Positions 25,815-34,230 of a DNA stretch of 64,000 nucleotides are shown here, piece after piece; the stretch's first letter is position 1, and every line of letters begins with the position of its first letter. The notes below the pieces were generated by a model, which was given only the letters and a program-made list of their open reading frames with translations, was not told the DNA's origin and ran no database searches. A program made the translations under genes and the position numbers. Source of the stretch: Butyrivibrio sp. NC2007 (GTDB taxonomy: Bacteria > Bacillota > Clostridia > Lachnospirales > Lachnospiraceae); the NCBI RefSeq assembly GCF_000421405.1, contig NZ_ATWY01000006.1, forward strand, positions 1-64,000, read 5' to 3'.

Positions 25815-26070
25815 GCTACTGTCCTTTTCTTATTTTTCTTTATAGACAGTAGCTTTTTCTTACGAACCATGTTGTTAGCACAGCCTAACACTGTATTTCT
25901 GATCATTTTTAACTGTCCCTGTGCTTTTTTCACTTATGGACAGTAGGCAGTTCACAGTTTCAGGCAAGTTCCCTACTGTCCCTGTCTAAAAAAGTCTTGC
26001 AGACAGTAGGTGCTTGTTTAATCTCCTACCACTACTACTGTCCGGGAAGGAAATTTGGATCAGGACAGTT
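25815..26070. repeat. Array of four short hairpins built from CTACTGTCC / GGACAGTAG
   Basis: Arms (start-end pairs): 25815-25823 with 25845-25853 (9 bp), 25912-25918 with 25938-25944 (7 bp), 25972-25980 with 26002-26010 (9 bp), 26037-26043 with 26063-26069 (7 bp). Loops are 21, 19, 21 and 19 nt. The last three hairpins start 60-65 nt apart. The rest of this 490-bp gap holds a 12-bp tandem repeat and a terminator. Confidence 0.85.
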
Positions 26071-26096
26071 ATAATTCAGGCTGATTTCATAGATGC

Positions 26097-26144
26097 AAAT
26101 ATAGATACAAATATAAATACAAATATAGATATAAATATAGATAC
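26097..26144. repeat. Four tandem 12-bp repeats, AT-rich
   Basis: Units AAATATAGATAC, AAATATAAATAC, AAATATAGATAT, AAATATAGATAC follow one another without gaps. They lie between the hairpin array and the operon terminator and are prone to slippage. Confidence 0.9.
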
Positions 26145-26209
26145 AAAAATACCCGGATGCCGGGGATGCGAATCGCTTTCGCTAATCTCTGAAATCCGGG
26201 TATTTTTTC
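26145..26209 (-). terminator. Intrinsic terminator at the end of the polysaccharide operon
   Basis: Stem AATACCCGGAT with ATCCGGGTATT, enclosing a further small GCGAAAGC-like hairpin. T runs follow on both strands (TTTTTG on minus, TTTTTT on plus), so it may work in both directions. It is 56 bp past the stop at 26265. Confidence 0.85.
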
Positions 26210-26264
26210 TGTTATATCCATCCTGCCTGAAATACAATAATCATATCTATAGCATAACCAGATT

Positions 26265-28328
26265 CTACTGTGTTCTCAAACTTGAATATCCCTCAACATT
26301 CAAACTGAAGTCGCTGCGATCAAGTGAGAAGTTCGGGTTATAGTACGGATCGCCCTTGTCGAGGACTTCTTTCCACTTGGTGCGGAAGTGCTCGGACTCG
26401 CCTTCGTAGCGAGCGGCGTTCTTGCCTTCTAGGTCAAGGCCTCGGGACAATGATTCGTAGTGGTAGAGCTCTGCGAAAGGCGTGAATACGTTGAGGTATC
26501 CGGCCTGGCGGAGCTTGAGGCAGAAGTCCACGTCGTTGAGGCTCACAGCAAAGCCCTCGTCGAAGCCTCCGACTTCGTCGTACTTCTTACGGCTCACCAT
26601 GAGGCATGCACCGGTTACGGCACTGACGTCCTGTGCGTAGCACAGGCGTCCCATGTAACCCAGGTTCATGCCGGCCTGACCGTAGTGGGAGTGCCCAGCG
26701 GTCCTGTGGGCGCCGAGCTTAAGCACAACGCCGGCGTGCTGGATCTTGCGATCCGGGAAGTAGAGCTTGGCTCCGACGGCGCCCACGTCTTCACGCTGGG
26801 CGTACATCAGAAGCTCCTCCATCCAGTTGACGGTGATAACCTGTGTATCATTGTTCAAAAGAACTATGTACTCACCGGTAGAATTCTTGACTCCGTAGTT
26901 AACAACCGCTGAGTAGTTAAATCCGCTATCCTTGCCATCGCCACCGGCCATAGCTTTGTAAGCTGTGTAGTCAACAACCTTGACGATGTCCTTAAGGCCA
27001 CCGTTTGCCAGCTCCTCGTAGTAGCCGCGGATCTCGCTGCCCTTGGAGTTATTCTCAACAACGATTATCTCGTAATTATCATAAACGGACTTCTCATAGA
27101 TAGAATCTATGCACCTCTTAAGATCTTCCTTATGCTCACAGTTGGGAATCACGATGGAAATCTTAGGTGTTCCCTGAACTTCATAAGTGATCTTGAAGAT
27201 TGTCTCAAAAGCCCTTGTGCTTGTTATCTTGAAGTGGTCATAACCGTGTCTGCGCAGGTGATCTGCCACAGCGCCCTTGGCTGCATCAATTGCATAAGGC
27301 TTGGCATTGATGTCTGATGCAACGCTGCCGGCGTGGCTCCTCCAGTAGTAGAGAAGCTTTGGCACATGCACGATGTGCTCCGCTCTGTCAGTAAGACGCA
27401 GGATCATGTCGTGGTCCTGACTTCCATCAAACTTAGGTCTGAAGAGCTCTGTACCATCAAGCAGTGTTCTCTTGAACACACTGAAATGGCAGATATAGTT
27501 GTTAGCCCTGAGGTTATCGATAGCATAGTCGGGCTTGAAGTGCATGGTTATCATCTTGTTGATGTCATCACCCTTGAAGGTGGTCTCATCACAGTAGATG
27601 TAGTCTGCATTCTCCTCATTTATAGCCTTCACATACCAGTACAGAACTTCCGGATGAAGAATATCATCGTGGTCGAAAAGACCTATATACTCTCCTTCAG
27701 CAAGCTCCAGGCAGTGGTTTGTGTTACCGGAGATACCTTCATTTTTCTCAAGCTTCTGATATTTGATACGGCATTTGCCGTCAGGGAAAAGAGCTTTCGG
27801 ACTAGCCTGATACTCTTTAACAATTGCTTCTACTGTTCCGATGTGCTCAGCATCTGATCCATCAGCAAGGCACAGTTGCCAATTGCCATATGTCTGTGCC
27901 AGCACTGACTCGATCATGTCTCGAAGGAACTTCTCAGGAGTATTGTAAAGAGGAACAAGAATTGATATAAGAGGCATCTTCTCAAATACAGCACTCTCCT
28001 GCTCTTTCCTGGTCTCCTCGCTCGGGAAGCTCTCTGTTCCGTAGTGAGTCATGGCCTTCTTCTCAATCTGCTTGTACTTGATCTTGGCAATGACTCCGCG
28101 AAGTGATCCCTGATTCCTAATCCTATCCCTCTGCCTGATCACCCAGTGCATCGCATTACGCGCCGGTGTAGAAGCCTTCCAGATAGGATTATTCTTGATA
28201 CGATTCAGCTTAAACTCAAGTTCCTGGTTCTTATCCTCAAGCTCTGCAATACGACCAGCCAAATCCGCAGTCTTCAGCTTCTCCTTCTCGTATGCAGCTT
28301 TATAATCAAAGTTCTTGTTATCTTCCAT
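26265..28328 (-). CDS. Two-domain glycosyltransferase (GT2 + GT2)
   Basis: 687 residues. A ~40-residue coiled region (AAYEKEKLKTADLAGRIAEL) leads to the first GT2 domain at about 118 (ISILVPLYNTPEKFLRDMIE; GLFDHDDIL as DxD) and the second at about 389 (ISIVIPNCEHKED; LLNNDTQ; SLNDVDFCLKLRQAGY). Tandem GT2 enzymes often lay down alternating linkages of one polymer. It ends the nine-gene operon, 3 bp after the previous gene. Sugars are unknown; rhamnose is likely given rfbA/B/C upstream (inference). Confidence 0.88.
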   Translation of the reverse strand: MEDNKNFDYKAAYEKEKLKTADLAGRIAELEDKNQELEFKLNRIKNNPIWKASTPARNAMHWVIRQRDRIRNQGSLRGVIAKIKYKQIEKKAMTHYGTESFPSEETRKEQESAVFEKMPLISILVPLYNTPEKFLRDMIESVLAQTYGNWQLCLADGSDAEHIGTVEAIVKEYQASPKALFPDGKCRIKYQKLEKNEGISGNTNHCLELAEGEYIGLFDHDDILHPEVLYWYVKAINEENADYIYCDETTFKGDDINKMITMHFKPDYAIDNLRANNYICHFSVFKRTLLDGTELFRPKFDGSQDHDMILRLTDRAEHIVHVPKLLYYWRSHAGSVASDINAKPYAIDAAKGAVADHLRRHGYDHFKITSTRAFETIFKITYEVQGTPKISIVIPNCEHKEDLKRCIDSIYEKSVYDNYEIIVVENNSKGSEIRGYYEELANGGLKDIVKVVDYTAYKAMAGGDGKDSGFNYSAVVNYGVKNSTGEYIVLLNNDTQVITVNWMEELLMYAQREDVGAVGAKLYFPDRKIQHAGVVLKLGAHRTAGHSHYGQAGMNLGYMGRLCYAQDVSAVTGACLMVSRKKYDEVGGFDEGFAVSLNDVDFCLKLRQAGYLNVFTPFAELYHYESLSRGLDLEGKNAARYEGESEHFRTKWKEVLDKGDPYYNPNFSLDRSDFSLNVEGYSSLRTQ

Positions 28329-28330
28329 TC

Positions 28331-30454
28331 TTACTTCCTTGCGTCCTTTATCTTAATCACATTCGGCACCCAGTTGATAAGCTTCAAGCGGCTGGTCTTA
28401 TCAATCGCCAGCATTCCGATCTGGTAATATCCCGGAGGCAGTGTATTCTTGTCGATCCTGAGCTTGTATCCGGTCAGGTCCACATTCACCTGGTCACTCA
28501 GTCTCACACGGATGTCAGGCCTGTACCAGACATAAGGCACAAAGCTGTATACCTTGGGGCCTGTAGGCCCAACAGAGCCGTCAGGGCTCTTCTGGATCTG
28601 CCTGAGCACAAGCTTCTTCTCAAAGCATGCATTATCCGAGCCGATGACAAAGCTGTAGCCCTTGAGGAAATATCCCTCATCATGGCCCTTGGCAGTTACG
28701 CCGTAGAGCCAGTTGTCCATGGTGCCGTTGTACTCGCAGCCAACGCGCAGGCACTGGTCCTCTCTTGCGCCGCGAATGCCCTTCTCATGGATGGTTGCAG
28801 TCGCGTATGGCAATTTCTCAACAGGAGTGTAATCCTCACGAGGAATGATTGCCGAAATAGTCTCGTCCTCAGTCAGATGCGGACTGTAGAAAGGATCCCA
28901 GTTGTAGAGATGCGAATGCCTAGTCATAAGGGTATCGCCCTCCACCGCCAGCCTCTCCATCTTCTTGGGATCGAGGTTATCAAGCCCCCTGGTCAGGGAC
29001 TCGTGATGATAGAGATAAATATGATTGCAGCAGACATTGTAGTAGCCCTTTTCGTGAATTGAATAGCACAGATCCACGTCGTTAAAAGCTACTGCAAGGT
29101 CCTCCGGGAATCCGCCTGCATCAAGGAACTTCTTGCGGCTTACCAAAAGACATGCAGCCGTAGCGCCTATCATGTTGTGAATTCCTCTGTTATATCCGAA
29201 GTAATGACTCTTGTTGTCGTGCATTTTCTGGAGCTTGTGCACCGGACCACGTCTGACATTAGCGATTCCGGCATGCTGGATAAGGTCCGTATCCGGGTAA
29301 ATCAGCTTAGCTCCAACCGCGCCGACATGCCTCAGCTGCGCCTGAGAGAGCATCTCGCGAAGCCACCCTTCCTTGGCGCACTCAATATCGTCATTCATGA
29401 AAAGCAGATATTCTCCGGTGGAGTTCTTAACCCCCTGATTGCACATAACGGAGAAGTTGAAATCCTGGAGTTTGTAGATATAGTTGATCTTCACAAGGCC
29501 GTTCTTACGCGGAGCCCTGGAAGCATAAACGCCGTACTTAACCCTGTTTGCTGCATTTGAACCATTATCAATAATGACAATATCGTACTTGATGTTGTCA
29601 TCACCTGTGGTCTCTATTATTGAGTTAAGGCACTGCTGCAGCACCTCGGGGTGATCTTTGGATGGAATGATGATACTTACAGTTGCCGGTGCAAGGAGCA
29701 TGTGCCTTGATGAGTGGAAGCTCCTTCCGTAGAACACGTCCTGCTCGGGGCTTCTGTGGAACAGTATCTGCTTGATATGTCCAATCGGAAACTCCAGGCC
29801 GGTTCTCTTGGCGAAGGCGTGCTCATGTATCGCCAGCATGCAGAATAGTACGTCTGCAGACAAAAGAGATGCCTCCAGCCCCGCCTGTTCTACACTGCCG
29901 CGCTTGTTTGCCGTTCCGCCCAGCATTTTAACTGCGTTGTCGTATTCCTTTGAAGATGCATGCATGGTCTTGGCTCTGCATGCAAAAAAACTGCCTATAT
30001 AAAAGGCATTCAGATATGAATCGGGAGACCAGTCAGGCTTGAAATACGGATGAATGTATTTTCCATTGGTGGAAGCCTCGTCCTCATCTCCGTAAACTAC
30101 GTTGTGTTCGGGGTGCGCGATAAAGTACTGTCTGACAACCTCAGCAGCTTTCTTGATGAGCTTGCCCTTGGGACTTACAAAGAGGTAGACCACGTTGTCA
30201 TCGCCCTCGTTGTCCTGGACTTCCCATACTTTACCGTAGGGGATCACCTTGACAGTCGGGTCCGGGAGCTTGTGGGGAACCATTTCCCCGTTCTCACCCT
30301 GTTCATACATGACAGGTGCAGTGGCCATGACCACAGGCTCTTTTTCCCGGGCGTGCTGCCACTTGTCATAAGCTGAAGACTTGCCGGCCAATACCTTGTT
30401 GTATTTAGTTGTGCTCTTCTTCACAAGCCCTGACTTTACCAGACCTTTAAGCAT
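28331..30454 (-). CDS. Large glycosyltransferase: degenerate plus complete GT2 domain and C-terminal beta domain
   Basis: 707 residues. Residues about 90-250 look like the acceptor half of a GT2 domain (VVYGDEDEAST, HPYFKPDWSPDSYLN) without a normal nucleotide-binding start. A full GT2 domain begins near 258 (VSIIIPSKDHPEVLQQCL) with LFMNDDIE and AFNDVDLCYSIHEKGY. Residues about 555-700 form a beta-rich tail (YNGTMDNWLYGVTAKG...) that may bind glycan. It lies between the methyltransferase-kinase gene and the other large transferase, in one operon. Confidence 0.85.
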   Translation of the reverse strand: MLKGLVKSGLVKKSTTKYNKVLAGKSSAYDKWQHAREKEPVVMATAPVMYEQGENGEMVPHKLPDPTVKVIPYGKVWEVQDNEGDDNVVYLFVSPKGKLIKKAAEVVRQYFIAHPEHNVVYGDEDEASTNGKYIHPYFKPDWSPDSYLNAFYIGSFFACRAKTMHASSKEYDNAVKMLGGTANKRGSVEQAGLEASLLSADVLFCMLAIHEHAFAKRTGLEFPIGHIKQILFHRSPEQDVFYGRSFHSSRHMLLAPATVSIIIPSKDHPEVLQQCLNSIIETTGDDNIKYDIVIIDNGSNAANRVKYGVYASRAPRKNGLVKINYIYKLQDFNFSVMCNQGVKNSTGEYLLFMNDDIECAKEGWLREMLSQAQLRHVGAVGAKLIYPDTDLIQHAGIANVRRGPVHKLQKMHDNKSHYFGYNRGIHNMIGATAACLLVSRKKFLDAGGFPEDLAVAFNDVDLCYSIHEKGYYNVCCNHIYLYHHESLTRGLDNLDPKKMERLAVEGDTLMTRHSHLYNWDPFYSPHLTEDETISAIIPREDYTPVEKLPYATATIHEKGIRGAREDQCLRVGCEYNGTMDNWLYGVTAKGHDEGYFLKGYSFVIGSDNACFEKKLVLRQIQKSPDGSVGPTGPKVYSFVPYVWYRPDIRVRLSDQVNVDLTGYKLRIDKNTLPPGYYQIGMLAIDKTSRLKLINWVPNVIKIKDARK

Positions 30455-30460
30455 ATCCCC

Positions 30461-32632
30461 TTAATCCCACTCCTCGTCTTTATACATGCGCTCCTCGCGC
30501 TTTTCTATGATCTTCTTGCCAATCTTCTTGATCAGATTCTTACCACCCTTTTTAGGCTGTGGCGCAGGCTCTTCCTCGTGAAGAGAATCGGCGATGGCAT
30601 CCGCTGCATTTCTTGGAATCAGCGTTGTGAGCAGCGTAAGCTCAAGGTGGTTCCTCGCCTGCATATTCAGCTTCTGACTCATAAGCCCAAACTCAATATT
30701 CGGATCCTCAGAATTAAAGACAAATGTATCATCGGAAATCCACTGACCATTTACCGGATGGATATCAATGTCGCACCCGGGATCAGAAATTGCCTTGCCA
30801 TTCCAAAGCGCATCCTTGATGGTAACGATGCATGGTGCAAATGCAGGATCCACGCGGACAGTTCTGCAATCATCGGAAATGCGGAGGTCAAGCTTTATGA
30901 TGTTGTTGTCATCATAGACCTCCTCCGGGAAGAAGGAATCATCCTCGGAGTAACCATTTCCCTCATCGAGATAGACCTGAACGCAGTCGTCCGGTCTTGC
31001 AGCCTCAGCGCCGCCCCTCAGCTCTTTTGGCACGATAGTCTTTCTGCCAAGAGCCTTCCAGAGCTCAACCATGGACTTGCGATTGCCGGTCACGTACTTC
31101 TGGAACTGATACTCCTCCTCCAAAAGCTCTTTTGCCTCGTCCTCGGTGATGTCAAGTTTCTTGTAAAGCGGCTTTAGATCGAACTTCTCGCGCTTGCGAT
31201 CTTCTAATCTGTAGCAGTAGAGCGCTCTCCAGACCTGTTCCTTGGCCGGAATGCACTTACCGTAGGTCCATTCATAATCTATTATAGTCCAGATCGGGCC
31301 GTTGACCATAATGTTGGAAAAGATAAGGTCGTAGTCCGAAACGGGATAATCCTCTTTGTAGCTGATTCTCTTGATGTACTCGCCAACCAGCGCGAAGAAC
31401 CCGTCGGGGTCGTCCCTGTCAACGCACTCATCAAGAAGCGATGCCAGTGGCACTCCGTTGACAAAAGAGAAAACGGCGCAGCCAAGCTTATCATCAATCG
31501 AGCAGTCGTTGATCTCAAGGTCGCCTCCCTGGAACCTCTGACGAAGCCCTAAGTATGCGTCGCGAATGCCGAAAACATGCTCCTTGGCAGCTTCGGTCAG
31601 CGGGAACTTACGGATGACTCTGCGACCTGTTTTGTCGATGGCGATGTCGGTCCTTATCTTGAACTCATCCACGCGGTCGTTGCTGTACTTGCTGTAGATG
31701 GTATCAAACCCGGGTCCAAGTATCACTTCAAAAGAGTTCGCGAACTCCTGATACATGTCCTCACGCACAAGGTCTTCATAAGCTCTTTTCTCATTAAAGA
31801 GCACAAGCCTGTCCTGGTCGTAGTTGCGGACGTTGTCCTGCAGATCCCCGAACTTGGGGGTGTAGGAATCCGAGTGCAAAAGAGACATGAACTTGTAGTC
31901 AGGATACGGATAATAGAAATGGTACTCATTCATTCCGCATTTCTTGAAGATGTTGATGAGTCCGTTCCTACTAAATGTTCTTGCAACTGAGTCGGGTGAA
32001 TAGCCTTCAATGCCTGTAAAGTAGCTGCCCAGGTGGTCTTCCTTGCAGCCGGCAAAATACTTAAGTCCAAGTCTGTTCTCGATGGCGATAACGATTCTAC
32101 CGCCACGTTTTAAGTGTCTCTTCAGCATGCGAAGGAACTTCTCGTAGGGGCTGTCGGTGCCGATGTAGCCCTGGCCGTACTCGAAGACGCCGATGAGGAA
32201 GATGTAGTCAAAATCCTTGGGAAGGTCGGGCTCGATGTCCCTGAAATTTCCCACATGGATGGTGACGTTGTCGCAGTCAGCGTTACGGGTTGCGTTGATT
32301 TCTGACCTTCTGCGGGAAAGATCGCAGGCCACAACCTCTTTTGCCTTGGATGCGAGCATGCCTGTGATGGCGCCACAGCCTGAGCCGACTTCCAGGACCT
32401 TGGCGCGCTTGTCCATTGGGATCCACTCGACGATGTTTGCACGCTGGTCGGAGAGATGGTACATGATGGGCCAGTTGTTGCGCTCCTCGATGACCTTCTG
32501 GTACTCTTCTTTTTTGTATTTTTTGACAATCTCAAGAAGGTCATTCTCGATAACTCCGTCGCTGTAGAGATCAACCCCTGAGTAATGTTTGAAATTAAGG
32601 CTTACGCCGCCAATCTTTATAACTTCTTGCAT
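30461..32632 (-). CDS. Methyltransferase-kinase fusion, WbdD-like candidate chain terminator
   Basis: 723 residues. Residues about 50-250 are a class I SAM methyltransferase: VLEVGSGCGAITGM at 76-89 and FDYIFLIGVFEYGQGYI. Residues about 330-500 have kinase features: a VIRKFPL strand with candidate ATP-lysine near 340, DYDLIFSNIMVNG near 431-443 (D-x4-N catalytic loop) and TIIDYEW near 447-453 in the place of the metal-binding Asp. A beta-rich segment and a basic tail (KKIGKKIIEKREER) follow. Gram-negative WbdD caps O-antigen chains with methyl and phosphate using the same domain order, beside Wzm/Wzt. Here too the ABC exporter genes are next door. Function inferred. Confidence 0.72.
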   Translation of the reverse strand: MQEVIKIGGVSLNFKHYSGVDLYSDGVIENDLLEIVKKYKKEEYQKVIEERNNWPIMYHLSDQRANIVEWIPMDKRAKVLEVGSGCGAITGMLASKAKEVVACDLSRRRSEINATRNADCDNVTIHVGNFRDIEPDLPKDFDYIFLIGVFEYGQGYIGTDSPYEKFLRMLKRHLKRGGRIVIAIENRLGLKYFAGCKEDHLGSYFTGIEGYSPDSVARTFSRNGLINIFKKCGMNEYHFYYPYPDYKFMSLLHSDSYTPKFGDLQDNVRNYDQDRLVLFNEKRAYEDLVREDMYQEFANSFEVILGPGFDTIYSKYSNDRVDEFKIRTDIAIDKTGRRVIRKFPLTEAAKEHVFGIRDAYLGLRQRFQGGDLEINDCSIDDKLGCAVFSFVNGVPLASLLDECVDRDDPDGFFALVGEYIKRISYKEDYPVSDYDLIFSNIMVNGPIWTIIDYEWTYGKCIPAKEQVWRALYCYRLEDRKREKFDLKPLYKKLDITEDEAKELLEEEYQFQKYVTGNRKSMVELWKALGRKTIVPKELRGGAEAARPDDCVQVYLDEGNGYSEDDSFFPEEVYDDNNIIKLDLRISDDCRTVRVDPAFAPCIVTIKDALWNGKAISDPGCDIDIHPVNGQWISDDTFVFNSEDPNIEFGLMSQKLNMQARNHLELTLLTTLIPRNAADAIADSLHEEEPAPQPKKGGKNLIKKIGKKIIEKREERMYKDEEWD

Positions 32633-32637
32633 TTTGT

Positions 32638-34029
32638 TTATTCCTTAGCGTCCTGTACAACGCATTTTGATTCCATGTCGTAGTAACCAACTGTGTTCTT
32701 GTCGGAGACAACAGTGATGTTCAGCGCATCGTAGAGGCGGTGGTAGACCGTGAAGTCGTTCTGCTCAAAGCCTGTAACTCCGAAGCTGATGAGGTACTCG
32801 CCGCCCTGAAGTGTCATTTTCTGGGTAAAAGAGATTTCTTTTACATCTCCTGCTTCTACCGGGTCAAGGAAAGCCTTCTCCACCATGGAGTTGGTTCCTG
32901 TGATCTCGATACCCATGATGTTCTTGAATGTGAAGGCAAAGATGGGCGCTGCCACTGTCTGCTTAAAGCGAACCTTCATGTGAACGGTGAACTCGCTTCC
33001 TTTGATGATGGAATTGGTGCGCGTTCCGCGGTCGTCGGTTACGTAGTATTCTTCTATGTTTGCTGCGCCGTCGCCGTACTCGAGGGTGTCGGGGTTGGCG
33101 GCGGGATTCTTGTCATTTGTTGCAGTGTTGCTCGAATCTTGTTTGGCAGAATTCTTGTTGTCGGTCTCAGACTTGCCGGTATTGCCTGCTTTGACTTTGT
33201 TGTCTGCCTTGTCAGATGCGCTTGCTGCTGCCTCGCGGATCTGCTCATCATCCAGGAGATTCTCCGTATCGCCTGCGCTTGGCAGCGGATACTGACCTAC
33301 AAGAACCTGCTTGTAAATATCGATCATCTTCTTGGGAGTTCCCTCGCCCAGGAGCACTCCCTGATTAAGGAGCACTGCTCTGTCGCAGTACTTGCTGATG
33401 CTGGAGAGGTCATGGGATACGAAGAGGATGGTCTTACCCTGCTTCTTGAACTCCTCGAACTTGTGATAACACTTGGCCTGGAAGAACACGTCTCCTACTG
33501 AGAGGGCCTCATCGACAATGAGTATCTCCGGGTCAATGTTGATAGCTACTGCAAAAGCCAGGCGGACAAACATACCGCTGGAGTAGGTCTTGACCGGCTG
33601 ATAAACGTAGTCGCCAATGTCTGCGAACTCAAGAATCGCATCAAGACGCTTGGTGATCTCCTCCTCCGAGAAGCCGATCATCATGCCGTTCAAATATATG
33701 TTATCGATTCCGTTGTATTCCATGTTAAAGCCGGCGCCCAGCTCAAGAAGTGCTGAGATGTGGCCGTCTACGTTAACTTCACCGGATGACGGCGAAAGAA
33801 CTCCTGTAATGATCTTGAGGATGGTACTCTTTCCTGAGCCGTTGGTTCCGATGATGCCGACAGTCTCGCCCTTTTTGACCGTGAGGTTCACGTTGTTAAG
33901 GGCCAGATGCTCCTTGTACCTGTTCTTGCGCGCAAGGCCAAGAGAGTCTTTCAGGCGGTCAATTGGCTTGTCATATAGTTTGTAAATTTTCGTGAGGTTC
34001 TTGACCTCAATCGCTGTGTCTTTTTCCAT
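32638..34029 (-). CDS. wzt: ABC exporter ATPase with C-terminal polysaccharide-recognition domain (Wzt)
   Basis: 463 residues. The ATPase occupies about 1-245: Walker A GTNGSGKST, signature YSSGM, Walker B EILIVDEAL. LLELGAGFNMEYNGIDNIYL is typical of polysaccharide and teichoic acid exporters. A Lys/Asn/Asp-rich linker (about 255-315) leads to a beta-sandwich domain (about 320-450) containing FTFKNIMGIEITGTNS and GGEYLISFGV, as in Wzt proteins that read the capped end of the chain. That domain fits with a terminal-modifying enzyme encoded next. A 181-bp spacer with inverted repeats separates it from wzm. Confidence 0.9.
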   Translation of the reverse strand: MEKDTAIEVKNLTKIYKLYDKPIDRLKDSLGLARKNRYKEHLALNNVNLTVKKGETVGIIGTNGSGKSTILKIITGVLSPSSGEVNVDGHISALLELGAGFNMEYNGIDNIYLNGMMIGFSEEEITKRLDAILEFADIGDYVYQPVKTYSSGMFVRLAFAVAINIDPEILIVDEALSVGDVFFQAKCYHKFEEFKKQGKTILFVSHDLSSISKYCDRAVLLNQGVLLGEGTPKKMIDIYKQVLVGQYPLPSAGDTENLLDDEQIREAAASASDKADNKVKAGNTGKSETDNKNSAKQDSSNTATNDKNPAANPDTLEYGDGAANIEEYYVTDDRGTRTNSIIKGSEFTVHMKVRFKQTVAAPIFAFTFKNIMGIEITGTNSMVEKAFLDPVEAGDVKEISFTQKMTLQGGEYLISFGVTGFEQNDFTVYHRLYDALNITVVSDKNTVGYYDMESKCVVQDAKE

Positions 34030-34049
34030 ATATGAATCCCTGAAATTTA

Positions 34050-34230
34050 GTTATGATACTACGGATTGCTTCGCAAAAAGCGCTCTCACAATCCTACAAA
34101 CATGCGGAAATCAATATGCTCATTTCATTTCGCATATCTTTTTTCCTTATGTTTGTTCGGTCTTCAAGGTCACAATAAATCTTACACAAGTGCAAGATTT
34201 ATTGTGACTTTGAATCCCTAGTATCATAAC
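34050..34230. repeat. Inverted-repeat-bounded insert between wzm and wzt
   Basis: GTTATGATACTA (34050-34061) and TAGTATCATAAC (34219-34230) are exact inverted repeats. TGAATCCCT occurs as a direct repeat at 34033 and 34211. Inside is a perfect 15-bp hairpin, 34169-34183 with 34194-34208, loop 10 nt. The wzm stop codon lies within the right arm. No T run follows the hairpin, so it is not a simple terminator. It could be a small non-autonomous mobile element or a processing signal setting the wzm:wzt ratio. Confidence 0.65.

Noticed and set aside
26014..26343. Plus-strand open frame of 109 residues with NIDTNI repeats
   Set aside because: It is the translation of the 12-bp tandem repeat, runs through a terminator and overlaps the end of a real gene.
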